A stretch of 31,003 bases of DNA from Candidatus Saccharimonadia bacterium (GCA_023263015.1 JALQXV010000118.1:1-31003), one strand, 5' to 3'. Numbered from the stretch's first letter, positions 21,583 through 30,241 are shown. The notes: generated from the sequence alone by a model not told the origin. A program made the numbers and translations.

Positions 21583-23475
21583 ATGAACCACGAATACCAA
21601 CCTACCGAAAGTTATTTACGAGTTGCCACGGGCTGCCCAGAAGTTGCAGTTGCCGACGTAGCGACTAACACCAAACGAATTACCCAATTTTATGCCGAAG
21701 CAACCACACAAGATGTTGCGCTAATAACCTTTCCAGAGCTAAGCTTGACCGGCTATACAGTTGGCGACTTAGTTAACCAAAATCAATTGCTTGAACAGGC
21801 CAAAACCGGCGCCTTAGAACTAGCCGAAAAAACTAAGGCCTTCGACACCGCTATGGTAGTGGGCTTACCGCTTCAGGTTGGTAATAGTTTGTATAATTGC
21901 GCCGCACTATTAGCTGATGGCGAAATCAAGGGTATTGTTCCTAAACAAAACTTACCGACATACAACGAATTTTATGAAGATCGATGGTTTCAGGCATGGG
22001 ACAAGCCAACCATAGATATTGAAATTGGCGGTCAAACCGTCCCGTTTGGCAATGACCTGCTGTTCGAAGTTGGTGGTGTAAAAACTGGTGTCGAAATTTG
22101 TGAAGATGTTTGGGTGGCAAACCCACCAAGCAATCAGCTTAGTGAGATGGGTGCAGTTATTATTGTTAATCCATCTGCATCACCCGAACAGGTTGGCAAA
22201 GATGATTACCGCCGACAGCTAATTGCTAATCAGTCTGGCCGTTTAATTGGTGGCTATGTGTACGCTGGCTGCCACCCTAGCGAGTCTACGATTGATATTG
22301 TAATGAGCGGTCACCAAATGATTGCTGAAAATGGCAAGATTACCGCCGAACGTGAACCGTTTGGTGAGGCTCCGCTCACTATTACCGACATTGATATTGA
22401 GCATTTAATGCACGATCGTCGCAAACAAGGTTTTATTCAAAAGCTTGGTGCTACCGTTGTTAAAACAGCGGTTCAGCGCACTCAAAAAGACTTGCGCGCC
22501 ACCATCGACAAGCATCCGTTTTTGCCAGATGAAGCGCCGGAGTTACGTCGTAAGCGCCTTGATAAAGTACTGAACATTCAAGCCCAAGGCCTCGCAATGC
22601 GTATGCGCAACAGTCATCAACAACGAGTTGTACTGGGACTATCTGGCGGGCTCGATTCTACCCTTGCCCTCTACGTTGCGTACAAAGCAGCTGACATTCT
22701 TGGAAAAGACCCAGCCGACATGATTCGGACTATTACTATGCCTGGACCTGCCAGTAGCGAGAACACGCAAACAAATGCTCAAAAGTTAGCCGAAGCGCTT
22801 GGTGTAAGCAACGAGGTTAAACCTATTGCGCCACTTGTTACGGCCGAGCTAGAAGTACTCGGTCACGACGGAGTTACTCAGGATGTCACTTACGAAAATG
22901 TTCAGGCTCGTGCCCGAACTAGCATTTTATTTAATTACGCAAATAAAGAAGGCGGCATGGTGCTTGGTACTGGCGACCTGAGCGAAATCGCACTTGGCTG
23001 GTGCACCTACAATGCCGACCAAATGTCTCACTACAATGTTAACGCCAGCATTCCAAAAACTATGGTGCGCATGTTAGTAGAAGAAGCTGCTCAACAGTAT
23101 CCAGCAGCACTCGAAATAACCGAAGATATTCTTGGAACGCCAATTTCTCCTGAACTAGTTAAAAACGACGACCAAATTTCTCAGGTCACCGAGGATATTA
23201 TTGGGCCATACGAATTGCACGACTTTTTCTTGCCACACCTTGTACGGTGGGGCGATCGCCCTGCTAAAATTGGTTACCTTGCCCGCAAAGCCTTTGCCGA
23301 CACTTATCAAGAGGAAGAAGTTAACAAGTGGCTCGCAGTTCACCTTAATCGCTTTGCTAAAAACCAGTTTAAACGATCTGCAATGCCCGATGGCCCAAAG
23401 ACCGGTATGGCGCTAAGCCCTCGTGGTGATTGGCGCATGCCAAGCGATATGCCTACTAATGCGATCTGGGGTTAG
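21583..23475 (+). CDS. nadE: Glutamine-dependent NAD synthetase NadE
   Basis: Converts deamido-NAD to NAD using ammonia released from glutamine. I start it at the ATG at 21583, because AAAGG (21571-21575) lies 7 nt before it; the upstream ATG at 21559 falls inside operator O2. The 630-residue protein has two domains. The N-terminal nitrilase-type glutaminase (about 10-285) has Glu52 in FPELSLTGYT, Lys121 in VPKQNLPTYNEFYEDRWF and Cys173 in GVEICEDVW. The C-terminal synthetase has the PP-loop LGLSGGLDST (354-359) and GTGDLSEIALGWCTYNADQM. Both active sites look complete. It forms a two-gene unit with the regulator gene 6 bp downstream. Very confident. Confidence 0.96.
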   Translation: MNHEYQPTESYLRVATGCPEVAVADVATNTKRITQFYAEATTQDVALITFPELSLTGYTVGDLVNQNQLLEQAKTGALELAEKTKAFDTAMVVGLPLQVGNSLYNCAALLADGEIKGIVPKQNLPTYNEFYEDRWFQAWDKPTIDIEIGGQTVPFGNDLLFEVGGVKTGVEICEDVWVANPPSNQLSEMGAVIIVNPSASPEQVGKDDYRRQLIANQSGRLIGGYVYAGCHPSESTIDIVMSGHQMIAENGKITAEREPFGEAPLTITDIDIEHLMHDRRKQGFIQKLGATVVKTAVQRTQKDLRATIDKHPFLPDEAPELRRKRLDKVLNIQAQGLAMRMRNSHQQRVVLGLSGGLDSTLALYVAYKAADILGKDPADMIRTITMPGPASSENTQTNAQKLAEALGVSNEVKPIAPLVTAELEVLGHDGVTQDVTYENVQARARTSILFNYANKEGGMVLGTGDLSEIALGWCTYNADQMSHYNVNASIPKTMVRMLVEEAAQQYPAALEITEDILGTPISPELVKNDDQISQVTEDIIGPYELHDFFLPHLVRWGDRPAKIGYLARKAFADTYQEEEVNKWLAVHLNRFAKNQFKRSAMPDGPKTGMALSPRGDWRMPSDMPTNAIWG

Positions 23476-23481
23476 TGTACA

Positions 23482-24168
23482 ATGGAGGATATGTACGAAG
23501 ACGGTTATACACCCCCAATCCTAACTGTTGATACGGTTATCTTTCAGATTATTGATGACGAGTTCTATGTTTTACTCATTAAACGAGCTGCCGACCCCTT
23601 TAAAGGTGCCTACGCCCTGCCTGGCGGCTATAACGCAATTGGTGAAACAACCCGCGAAGCCATGGAGCGCACACTTCTTACAAAAACCGGTGTTAACTGC
23701 GCTGACCTGCGCCTTGTTGAACAGCTATACACTTTTGACACGGTTGCCCGTGATCCTCGTGGACACGCGGTGTCGGTTACCTATATGGGCCTAGGACGCG
23801 ATATTGTTCCAGCCGAAAGCGATAAAACTCAAAACCCTGGTTTCTTTAACGTCCGCGAACTACCCGAACTAGCCTACGACCATAAACACATCATTGAGTA
23901 CGCTCACGATCGTATAAAGTCCAAGATCACCTACACTAACGCCATCTTCTCGCTACTACCTGAGCTATTCACGCTTACGCAACTTCAAAAAGCCTACGAA
24001 ACCGTCTTTGGCCGTGAGCTTGATAAGCGCAACTTCCGTAAGAAGTTCCTTAGTCTCAACCTAATCCACGAAACCTCGGAACTTCATCGCGACGGCGCGC
24101 ACCGCCCTGCCAAGCTCTATCGCTTCAATAAGCAAGAACTCGAAGCGCTGGCGCGCAGCTTTGACTAG
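23482..24168 (+). CDS. nrtR: NrtR-type Nudix-related transcriptional regulator of NAD metabolism
   Basis: 228 residues with an N-terminal Nudix-fold domain (about 12-145) and a C-terminal winged helix (about 155-228; FTLTQLQKAYETVFGRELDK, then RNFRKKFLSLNLIHETSE). This pairing is the NrtR family, whose Nudix domain usually senses ADP-ribose instead of hydrolysing it. The Nudix box here (residues 48-71, PGGYNAIGETTREAMERTLL) lacks the catalytic Glu pair: the canonical REUxEE is ERTLLTK. It lies in one operon with nadE, and four palindromic operators lie in front of nadD, nadE and pncA. Autoregulation through nadE is expected. The start is the ATG at 23482; the next ATG, 9 nt on, would have its GGAGG only 2 nt away. 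Strong call by domains and context. Confidence 0.9.
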   Translation: MEDMYEDGYTPPILTVDTVIFQIIDDEFYVLLIKRAADPFKGAYALPGGYNAIGETTREAMERTLLTKTGVNCADLRLVEQLYTFDTVARDPRGHAVSVTYMGLGRDIVPAESDKTQNPGFFNVRELPELAYDHKHIIEYAHDRIKSKITYTNAIFSLLPELFTLTQLQKAYETVFGRELDKRNFRKKFLSLNLIHETSELHRDGAHRPAKLYRFNKQELEALARSFD

Positions 24169-25008
24169 CTAAAAATCTCTGTACTGATCCCCAAAGATTT
24201 GTGGCACAGCATCGATACTGCTCTGTAAATCTTCTGGTGTCATGTAACGTTTACCAGGTAACAGCATCCAATCACCTTCAAATGGAGATTCTTTTGGAGC
24301 ATCTGGATATATAATCCTTCGCCAACCCAACTGGTTAGCCAGCTCGCCGGTATCAGGGTTTTCCCGTGTGTACTGCAAGATGGTACAGTTACGGATACTC
24401 TGGCTCTTATCTTTATCGTACTGATCCCATTCTTCTGGCAGCATATTTTCCAAAACGTACCGAGTAGCCCACATAAATTCACCGTGAGTCACTGCTAGAA
24501 CATTCTTTTCAGACATATCCCTATGCAGCGTATCGAGCCAGCTTCTAACACGATAAATTGTCTGATACCCAATACTTTCGCCATTATCATACTGTGTATA
24601 CAGTGAGCTTAAGCTGTTGAGTCGTTGAGTAAGCCCAAACATGTCTGCTCGCTCTTCGGTAGTCGCAATACCATACGTACCCCAACTACGTTCAATCAGA
24701 CGGTCGTCTTTGAGCCAATTACCAACCGCTGCCCCGCCGAGGTGCAGCGCTGTTTCACGTGTCCTAATAAATGGAGAAACGTATCTACGGTCAAAATACT
24801 CATCTACTAAACCTAGATTCTGCTGTATCCATACACCAGCCATTCGGGCCTGCGCTATACCCTTAGGCGTAAGCCGATACTGCCAATCGTGCAGCCCTTT
24901 TAACGCTTCGGGGATCTCGGCTTCTCTACCCTGTCGTCTAAGTTTTTGCGCAACGTTGTGATCACCTTGGCCATGTCTAACTTCTACTAAGTTTTTTGGC
25001 ATGCTCAT
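24169..25008 (-). CDS. Histidine phosphatase superfamily protein (phosphoglycerate mutase fold)
   Basis: 279 residues. The catalytic RHG motif is at residues 11-13 (LVEVRHGQGDHN), SPFIRTRETALHLGG carries the second conserved Arg, and LAVTHGEFMWATR holds the second catalytic His. A phosphatase or mutase is therefore likely; the substrate is unknown. It is embedded between the nadE-nrtR and pncA units. Its stop codon abuts that of nrtR (TAGCTA serves both), and its start faces the pncA control region with operators O3/O4, so it may share NAD-linked regulation. Longer than simple PhoE/CobC-type members, with C-terminal extra segments (TENPDTGELANQLGWRR-like region and DWMLLPGKRYMTPEDLQSSI). RBS AAAGGAG supports the start at 25008. 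Confidence 0.85.
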   Translation of the reverse strand: MSMPKNLVEVRHGQGDHNVAQKLRRQGREAEIPEALKGLHDWQYRLTPKGIAQARMAGVWIQQNLGLVDEYFDRRYVSPFIRTRETALHLGGAAVGNWLKDDRLIERSWGTYGIATTEERADMFGLTQRLNSLSSLYTQYDNGESIGYQTIYRVRSWLDTLHRDMSEKNVLAVTHGEFMWATRYVLENMLPEEWDQYDKDKSQSIRNCTILQYTRENPDTGELANQLGWRRIIYPDAPKESPFEGDWMLLPGKRYMTPEDLQSSIDAVPQIFGDQYRDF

Positions 25009-25102
25009 GATCGATCTCCTTTACAAATATTAAATCACTTTCCTGCGTGTAAACCATAAGAGCAATATTGTTTTAACACCTCTCGGCTGACTTTTTTCGC
25101 AA

Positions 25103-25123
25103 TTAGTGTTGACATTACACTAA
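25103..25123. promoter_or_regulatory. Predicted NrtR operator O3 (pncA operon)
   Basis: TTAGTGT-TGACATT-ACACTAA: perfect 7-bp arms, 7-nt spacer. It overlaps the -35 of the pncA promoter, as O1 does at nadE. Confidence 0.75.
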
Positions 25124-25137
25124 GTATCGAATACTAT
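25109..25137 (+). promoter_or_regulatory. Promoter of the pncA-pncB-kinase-Nudix operon
   Basis: TTGACA (25109-25114), 17-nt spacer, TACTAT (25132-25137). Same elements and spacing as the nadD promoter. Its -35 is inside O3. Confidence 0.7.
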
Positions 25138-25150
25138 GATCATAACATAC

Positions 25151-25171
25151 TTAGTGTATGATTCACAATTA
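25151..25171. promoter_or_regulatory. Predicted NrtR operator O4 (imperfect)
   Basis: TTAGTGT-ATGATTC-ACAATTA: left arm perfect, right arm 5 of 7. It is placed just downstream of the predicted transcription start. The left arm also sits in the local palindrome CATACTTAGTGTATG. Confidence 0.5.
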
Positions 25172-25190
25172 CTAAGCAAGGAGACATCTT

Positions 25191-25847
25191 ATGACAAATC
25201 CAGAAACATATAATCGAGTCGTCACCATTGGTGTAGATATTCAAAATGACTTTGCTCTACCAACCGGCGCGCTATCAGTACCTGACGGTGAAGCAATCGT
25301 AGCCCCATTTAATGCGGTAGCCGAATGGACGCGCACAAACGGCGGTCAAGTTGCCCTCACCGCTGACCAGCACCCTACCGAAACTGAACACTTTAAAAAG
25401 TGGCCGGTGCACTGCGTAGCTGGTACCGAAGGGGCTGATTTACATAAGGATGTACAAACAGACCTTTGGGATCGCTTTATCGTTAAAGGAACCAGTACTG
25501 TCGATGATGGCTACTCAGGTTTTGAAGGTGCCGACACAAACGGCAAGACACTTGAGGCCATGATCCGCCCAACCGATGACCACGAACGAGTTGCCGTTTT
25601 AATTGGTGGACTAGCAACTGACTACTGCGTTGAAGCAACGGTGCTCGATGCCCTAGAAGTTGCCCGTGAGTACTTACCGGTTTACCCACGTCGTATTGGT
25701 GTCTTTGTAGTCGAAGATGCTATTCGAGCAGTGAACATCAATCCAGAAGACGGCGAACGAGCCATTGCCAAAATGAAATTAAAGGGTGCGCACTTTGTTA
25801 CAGCTCAAGAAGTTACTCAAAACGGCATGATTCAGGTGGAGGCATAG
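25191..25847 (+). CDS. pncA: Nicotinamidase PncA
   Basis: Hydrolyses nicotinamide to nicotinate, the entry step of NAD salvage. 218 residues of the isochorismatase-like fold. The catalytic triad is visible: Asp16 in GVDIQNDFALPTGAL, Lys99 in RFIVKGT and Cys146 in GGLATDYCVEATVLDAL. The metal site is in LTADQHP (Asp59, His61). The VHCVAGTEGADLH block is also typical. RBS AAGGAG is 7 nt before the ATG. It is the first gene of an operon with pncB 2 bp downstream, under operators O3/O4. There is no signal peptide, so it acts on imported or recycled nicotinamide. Very confident. Confidence 0.95.
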   Translation: MTNPETYNRVVTIGVDIQNDFALPTGALSVPDGEAIVAPFNAVAEWTRTNGGQVALTADQHPTETEHFKKWPVHCVAGTEGADLHKDVQTDLWDRFIVKGTSTVDDGYSGFEGADTNGKTLEAMIRPTDDHERVAVLIGGLATDYCVEATVLDALEVAREYLPVYPRRIGVFVVEDAIRAVNINPEDGERAIAKMKLKGAHFVTAQEVTQNGMIQVEA

Positions 25848-25849
25848 TC

Positions 25850-27106
25850 ATGAGCCACGAAACACTACTCAACCGCGGCCTCGATTACTACAAGCCAACC
25901 ATGAGCCAGCACCACTTTGAACATAACCCAGATACCGAAGTTACGTTTACCTTTAAGAACCGCGGCGAACAACGCCTTGCCGACTACCTTACCGTCGAAG
26001 ACTTACAGGCCCGTTTTGACGCCATTCAGGAACGGGGCTTTACCGACGATGAACTAGATTACTACGCCGAACTTAAGCACCCAGATGGTACAGCGGCCTT
26101 CTCAACCAACTACCTTAACTACCTTCGTGGCAATGAACTACCTCGTGTCAACGTTGCTTTTAACGAAGATCAAGACGACATTGCTATGACTGCCACCGGT
26201 GACGCTCCGCTTGTAACCTTTTGGGAGACAGTCATCATGAGCGAAGTCAACGAAATGTACTTTGAAAACTACCTTGTAAAACACAATGTTGACCCAGCCG
26301 CGCTATATGCCGAAGGTGACCGACGTCTTACGCAAAAGATCGAACAATTACGTGAACGCCCTGACATCAAGTTCTCTGAGTTTGGTACTCGCCGACACTT
26401 TAGCTACAAGTGGCAGCGCTATGTTACAAATCGCCTTCGCCGTGAATGCCCAGACAACTTTGTTGGCACCAGCAACGTAGCCCTTTCCGAAGAAATTGGC
26501 TACCAGCCAATTGGAACCTTTGCTCACGAGATGCCAATGATTTACGCCGGCATTGCCGATGCTAAGAGCGAAGATATCCGTCAAAGCCATAATCAGTTCT
26601 TGCAAGACTGGCGCAACCAGTACGGCGACAACCTTAATGTTGCACTAACCGATACCTTTGGCACCGACTTCTTCTTTGAAGACTTTACTCCTGAACAAGC
26701 CCGTGAGTGGAATGCGCTCCGGCACGATTCTGGCGATCCAATTGAATTTGGTGAAAAAACAATCGCATTTTACAAAGCTAACGGCATTGACCCAGCTACC
26801 AAAACAATTGTTTTCAGCGATGGCTTAAACTTAGATAAAATCATTGAACTACAGGATCACTTTGGTGGTCGCATTAACACCACCTACGGCTGGGGCACTA
26901 CCCTAACAAATGATCTTGGAATTAAGCCTCTAAACATTGTTATGAAAGCTACCCACGTTACCTTGCCAAACGGTGCCGAAGCTGACCTTGTTAAATTGAG
27001 CGACAACAAGGGTAAGCACACTGGCCCAGAAGCGCAGATTAAGCGCTACCAAACAATCTTTGCCGCTACCGGTAAACTTGCGGCCAAGGATGTGGTAGTA
27101 TGCTAA
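25850..27106 (+). CDS. pncB: Nicotinate phosphoribosyltransferase PncB
   Basis: Makes nicotinate mononucleotide from nicotinate and PRPP, with ATP hydrolysis. 418 residues. The sequence shows DYYKPTMSQHHFEHNPDTEV near the start, FGTRRHFS (178-185), the phosphorylatable His226 in IGTFAHEMPM, LRHDSGDP, FSDGLNLDKI and YGWGTTLTND. Its product goes to NadD and then NadE, so all enzymes from nicotinamide to NAD are present in the window. RBS GGAGG overlaps the end of pncA, and the kinase gene downstream overlaps by 7 bp. Very confident. Confidence 0.96.
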   Translation: MSHETLLNRGLDYYKPTMSQHHFEHNPDTEVTFTFKNRGEQRLADYLTVEDLQARFDAIQERGFTDDELDYYAELKHPDGTAAFSTNYLNYLRGNELPRVNVAFNEDQDDIAMTATGDAPLVTFWETVIMSEVNEMYFENYLVKHNVDPAALYAEGDRRLTQKIEQLRERPDIKFSEFGTRRHFSYKWQRYVTNRLRRECPDNFVGTSNVALSEEIGYQPIGTFAHEMPMIYAGIADAKSEDIRQSHNQFLQDWRNQYGDNLNVALTDTFGTDFFFEDFTPEQAREWNALRHDSGDPIEFGEKTIAFYKANGIDPATKTIVFSDGLNLDKIIELQDHFGGRINTTYGWGTTLTNDLGIKPLNIVMKATHVTLPNGAEADLVKLSDNKGKHTGPEAQIKRYQTIFAATGKLAAKDVVVC

Positions 27107-27969
27107 GCAAAGAATTCATGACCGAAAATATTTATGCTGACCACTGGAAAATTGCCCGCGCCGAAGCCGAAGCGGCTGGTCATGAGATCATTGAACATGG
27201 CTGGGAACAGCACGTTATAATCGATCACCCAAACGAAACAGTGTACCGCTATCCTCGTCATGCCGCAGCTGCTGCCAAGTTAAACGACGAAGTTGGAGTA
27301 TTAAAAGCAATCAACGCTCTTTCGTGGAACATTCAGCTGCCAGTCATGCAAGAACATAATGCGATCTATTCATCGTATCGATACGTGCCAGGCGAAGTAC
27401 TACTACACGAAGATGCTAAGCATTTAACCGATGAACAGTGCGATCAGATTGGTAGTCAGCTTGGCATATTTTTAGCACAGCTACATGGCTTAGACCCATC
27501 TATTGCCGAACAAAAAGTTACTAAGCAAACCACTACACTCTTCGAATACTATGCAGAACGTATTGCCGGTGGTTCCAACACGCCGTTCTTTGATGCTGCC
27601 AATCAACGCCTCCAACAACTCAAAGCCACTACCGACCCTACGTTACAGGTAATTGTTCACGGTGACTTACATGGCCCGAATATAGTAGTAAATGACCGCA
27701 AAGAACTTACCGGCGTAATAGACTTTAGTGAACTCGAAATTGGTAATCCGCATCAAGAATTCCGCAAACTATTTATGACTGACACTCGCCTACTTAAACC
27801 AGCCGTCGAAGCTTACGAACAAGCAGGTGGGCAACCTCTTAACGCCATCGAGATCGTTCTATGGGCCTACGTGAACGAGTGGGCAAACATGTGTAACTTT
27901 GCCGACGCACCAGACAATCTAACCTACCAACGAGCGCAAGAGCACTTGCAACTCTGGAATCAACTGTAA
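27100..27969 (+). CDS. Aminoglycoside-phosphotransferase-like small-molecule kinase
   Basis: 289 residues with the APH/choline-kinase fold. The catalytic loop HGDLHGPN is at residues 187-194 and the metal-binding Asp in GVIDFSE at 208; both are intact. N-terminal nucleotide-binding strands are recognisable (VYRYPRHAAAAAKLNDEVGV). The substrate is unknown. It overlaps pncB by 7 bp and is followed by an ADP-ribose hydrolase, so a substrate in NAD salvage, such as a nicotinate or nicotinamide riboside or a ribose, is plausible, but this is only genomic context. AAGGA 9 nt before supports the ATG at 27100; the ATG at 27118 has a weaker site. A drug-resistance role seems unlikely given the operon. 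Confidence 0.82.
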   Translation: MLSKEFMTENIYADHWKIARAEAEAAGHEIIEHGWEQHVIIDHPNETVYRYPRHAAAAAKLNDEVGVLKAINALSWNIQLPVMQEHNAIYSSYRYVPGEVLLHEDAKHLTDEQCDQIGSQLGIFLAQLHGLDPSIAEQKVTKQTTTLFEYYAERIAGGSNTPFFDAANQRLQQLKATTDPTLQVIVHGDLHGPNIVVNDRKELTGVIDFSELEIGNPHQEFRKLFMTDTRLLKPAVEAYEQAGGQPLNAIEIVLWAYVNEWANMCNFADAPDNLTYQRAQEHLQLWNQL

Positions 27970-27987
27970 TACCCTTAGGAAACACTT

Positions 27988-28809
27988 ATGGAAACCCTAC
28001 TCGCCTCACAAGAAGGTCAATTTAATGAAGACTGGTTTAAAAACCAAAGCCTTGGGCTATTAGCATTGCAGCTAAGCAAGGTTACCTACGACGGTTACCC
28101 AGAACACGATCAACGCTTAACTGGTCACCGTCACTCAACCGAAGTCCGAAACGCGCTCGACCTACCGTACGGTCCAAACTTTGCAGTTCCTAAAAAAGAA
28201 ATTGCGTTACCAACAATTCCCGAGCAATTTGCCTTTATGGATGCAGGTTTGCGCCTTGACGGCATGGGCCGCCCACTACACCCATGGTTTAAAGAAATGG
28301 TACAAAACCCCAAGATAGGCGTGGCGCTCGGTAACGGCTTTTATTGGAACTACGGCCCGAACGGCGCGGCTGATCCAATTATGATCCGTCGTGACCTATC
28401 GGAACCGCACGTACTACTTTACGAACGGAACGACACCGGGCTCATGGCCATTGCCGGTGGTGGCATGATAGAGGGCGACGACAAGCCCAAAGAAACGGCT
28501 ATACGTGAAGCTCGTGAAGAAGCTGGTATAGATTTATCAGTTGTTCGTCATTCAATTTTACCTATTTATGCCGGCACCTTAGCCGATGTCAGAGCAACCG
28601 CGCACGCATGGCCGTATACGACAGCCTTTGCCATAGAAGTCGATGGCAGCCAAATTACGACTGACCTTACTTACGAACATATTGATGAAGATGACGGCAA
28701 GGTAAACAAGTTAACGTGGACGCCACAAAGTGAACTACGAAATGTAATTAGCGGTTCACATCTGTTGCTATGCCTGATGGCACTTAAAAACTCTAAGCCT
28801 CTTGCTTAG
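27988..28809 (+). CDS. NUDT9-like ADP-ribose pyrophosphatase (Nudix hydrolase)
   Basis: 273 residues. The Nudix box GGGMIEGDDKPKETAIREAR followed by EEAGI (157-181) has the catalytic REAREEAG. The first Glu of the box is Asp, a conservative change. Upstream, NGFYWNYGPNGAADPIMIRR resembles the GRWGPNHAADPIVTRW block characteristic of NUDT9, the ADP-ribose pyrophosphatase that is also the sensor domain of TRPM2. It would split ADP-ribose to AMP and ribose-5-phosphate, and so would also remove the usual NrtR effector. It is the last gene of the pncA operon (RBS AGGA). It overlaps the convergent metG by 17 bp. NUDT9 similarity is read by eye; the Nudix assignment is firm. Confidence 0.85.
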   Translation: METLLASQEGQFNEDWFKNQSLGLLALQLSKVTYDGYPEHDQRLTGHRHSTEVRNALDLPYGPNFAVPKKEIALPTIPEQFAFMDAGLRLDGMGRPLHPWFKEMVQNPKIGVALGNGFYWNYGPNGAADPIMIRRDLSEPHVLLYERNDTGLMAIAGGGMIEGDDKPKETAIREAREEAGIDLSVVRHSILPIYAGTLADVRATAHAWPYTTAFAIEVDGSQITTDLTYEHIDEDDGKVNKLTWTPQSELRNVISGSHLLLCLMALKNSKPLA

Positions 28810-30241
28810 GGAAAAGTGTGCCTTCGGTTTGCTGAATCACACCGGTCATGAAAATATGACGAATTTTGCCAGCAGTTTCGGGCATAAATGGCTCAAGTAG
28901 CTCAGCTATTTGCAAAATTGAACTAGCTGAATATGCTAGAACTTCACGCAAGTGCTCTACGTCATTAGCTTTGGCAATTGTCCAAGGTTTTTGTTCGTCA
29001 ATATATTGGTTCATGCCGCGTACTTGGCGCCAAACTTCTTCGAGTGCTCGGTCAAAGCGACAATCGTGCAACGCCCGCAAATACGGAGCAATGTCATGTT
29101 CTGGAGCTGGAATATCCCCGATTAAACCATTTTGATACTTTGTAATCATAGCGGCTGTTCTACTAACCAAGTTGCCGAGTTCGTTGGCAAGCTCGTTATT
29201 GTAAACTTCTTCCATTCGCTCCCAGCTAAAGTCACCATCGTCGTAGGCTGGGATATGGCGCAAGAAGTAGTAGCGGAAGGCGTCTACGCCGTACTTTCCA
29301 ACAATTTCACTTGGTGGAATAACGTTCCCGAGGCTTTTACTCATTTTTTCGCCAGCTACTGTAATAAAGCTATGTACAAACAAGTTCTTTTGGAGCGGTA
29401 GGTCGAGCGCCATAAGCATACCCGGCCAAATTGCAGCGTGGAAACGACTAATGTCCTTACCTACCACTTGCACGTTTGCTGGCCAAAACTTAGCAAAGTC
29501 TTCGTGTTCGGGGTAGCCAATTACAGTCAAGTAGTTCATGAGGGCTTCGAACCAAACGTACATCACTTGTGTTTTATCATCTGGTACCGGAACACCCCAG
29601 TCGAGCTTTTCTTTTGGTCGGCTAACGCTAATATCTTGCAAACCTTCTTCTAGTAACGCCATGATTTCGTTTCGCTTTGAAACAGGCACGACTCGGAGCT
29701 CTTCTGACTCGATCGCCTTTTTTATTCGATCGGTGTAGTTGCTGAGCTTAAAGAAATAGTTCTCTTCTTCTAGTTTTTGGTACGCCTGCGGATGCTTAGG
29801 GTCGGTGCGGGCAAGATCAATTTGGTTTTCTGGCACAAATTCTTCTTGGCGAACATCGTACCAGCCTGAATAGGTTGATTTGTAAATATCTTTACTTAGA
29901 TTCTTCCAAATTAGCTGGGCACGTTGGATATGACCTTTGTCGGTGGTACGCACGAATCGGTCGTAACTAACATTAAGCAGCTTGCCAAGATCACGGAACT
30001 TTTGGCTCATCTCTTTGGTGTATTCAACTGGGTCTTTACCAAGTTCAGCTGCTTTTTCTGCTACTTTAGTGCCGTGCTCGTCGGAACCAGCGCTAAACAT
30101 AACCGTTTTGCCGTTTTGGCGGGCCTGACGCGCTAGAACGTCGGCTTGGATTAACTCCATGGCAAAACCAATGTGCGGGTCGCCGTTTACATACGGAATA
30201 GATGTAGTGATATAAAAGTGATCGTCGGATTTTGATTGCAT
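28793..30241 (-). CDS. metG: Methionyl-tRNA synthetase
   Basis: Charges tRNA-Met in the cytoplasm. 482 residues. The HIGH-equivalent is PHIGFAMELIQADVLARQAR near residue 20, KMSKS is intact in VAGEKMSKSLGNVIPPSEIV, and the anticodon-binding domain is at the C-terminus (LHDCRFDRALEEVWRQVRGM). No CxxC zinc knuckle is visible in the connective peptide, so it belongs to the zinc-less short form, and there is no C-terminal tRNA-binding (EMAP-like) domain. The start at 30241 has no Shine-Dalgarno sequence. The 3' end overlaps the Nudix gene by 17 bp. Very confident. Confidence 0.95.
   Translation of the reverse strand: MQSKSDDHFYITTSIPYVNGDPHIGFAMELIQADVLARQARQNGKTVMFSAGSDEHGTKVAEKAAELGKDPVEYTKEMSQKFRDLGKLLNVSYDRFVRTTDKGHIQRAQLIWKNLSKDIYKSTYSGWYDVRQEEFVPENQIDLARTDPKHPQAYQKLEEENYFFKLSNYTDRIKKAIESEELRVVPVSKRNEIMALLEEGLQDISVSRPKEKLDWGVPVPDDKTQVMYVWFEALMNYLTVIGYPEHEDFAKFWPANVQVVGKDISRFHAAIWPGMLMALDLPLQKNLFVHSFITVAGEKMSKSLGNVIPPSEIVGKYGVDAFRYYFLRHIPAYDDGDFSWERMEEVYNNELANELGNLVSRTAAMITKYQNGLIGDIPAPEHDIAPYLRALHDCRFDRALEEVWRQVRGMNQYIDEQKPWTIAKANDVEHLREVLAYSASSILQIAELLEPFMPETAGKIRHIFMTGVIQQTEGTLFPKQEA

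Noticed and set aside
23472..23478. TTAGTGT half-site just before nrtR, possible fifth operator
   Set aside because: After the required 7-nt spacer the right arm (AGGATAT) matches ACACTAA at only about 3 of 7 positions, and the sequence includes the nadE stop codon. Likely chance.
27100..27969. Aminoglycoside resistance gene
   Set aside because: The APH fold is shared by many small-molecule kinases. Its 7-bp overlap with pncB and position in an NAD operon make an antibiotic role unlikely.
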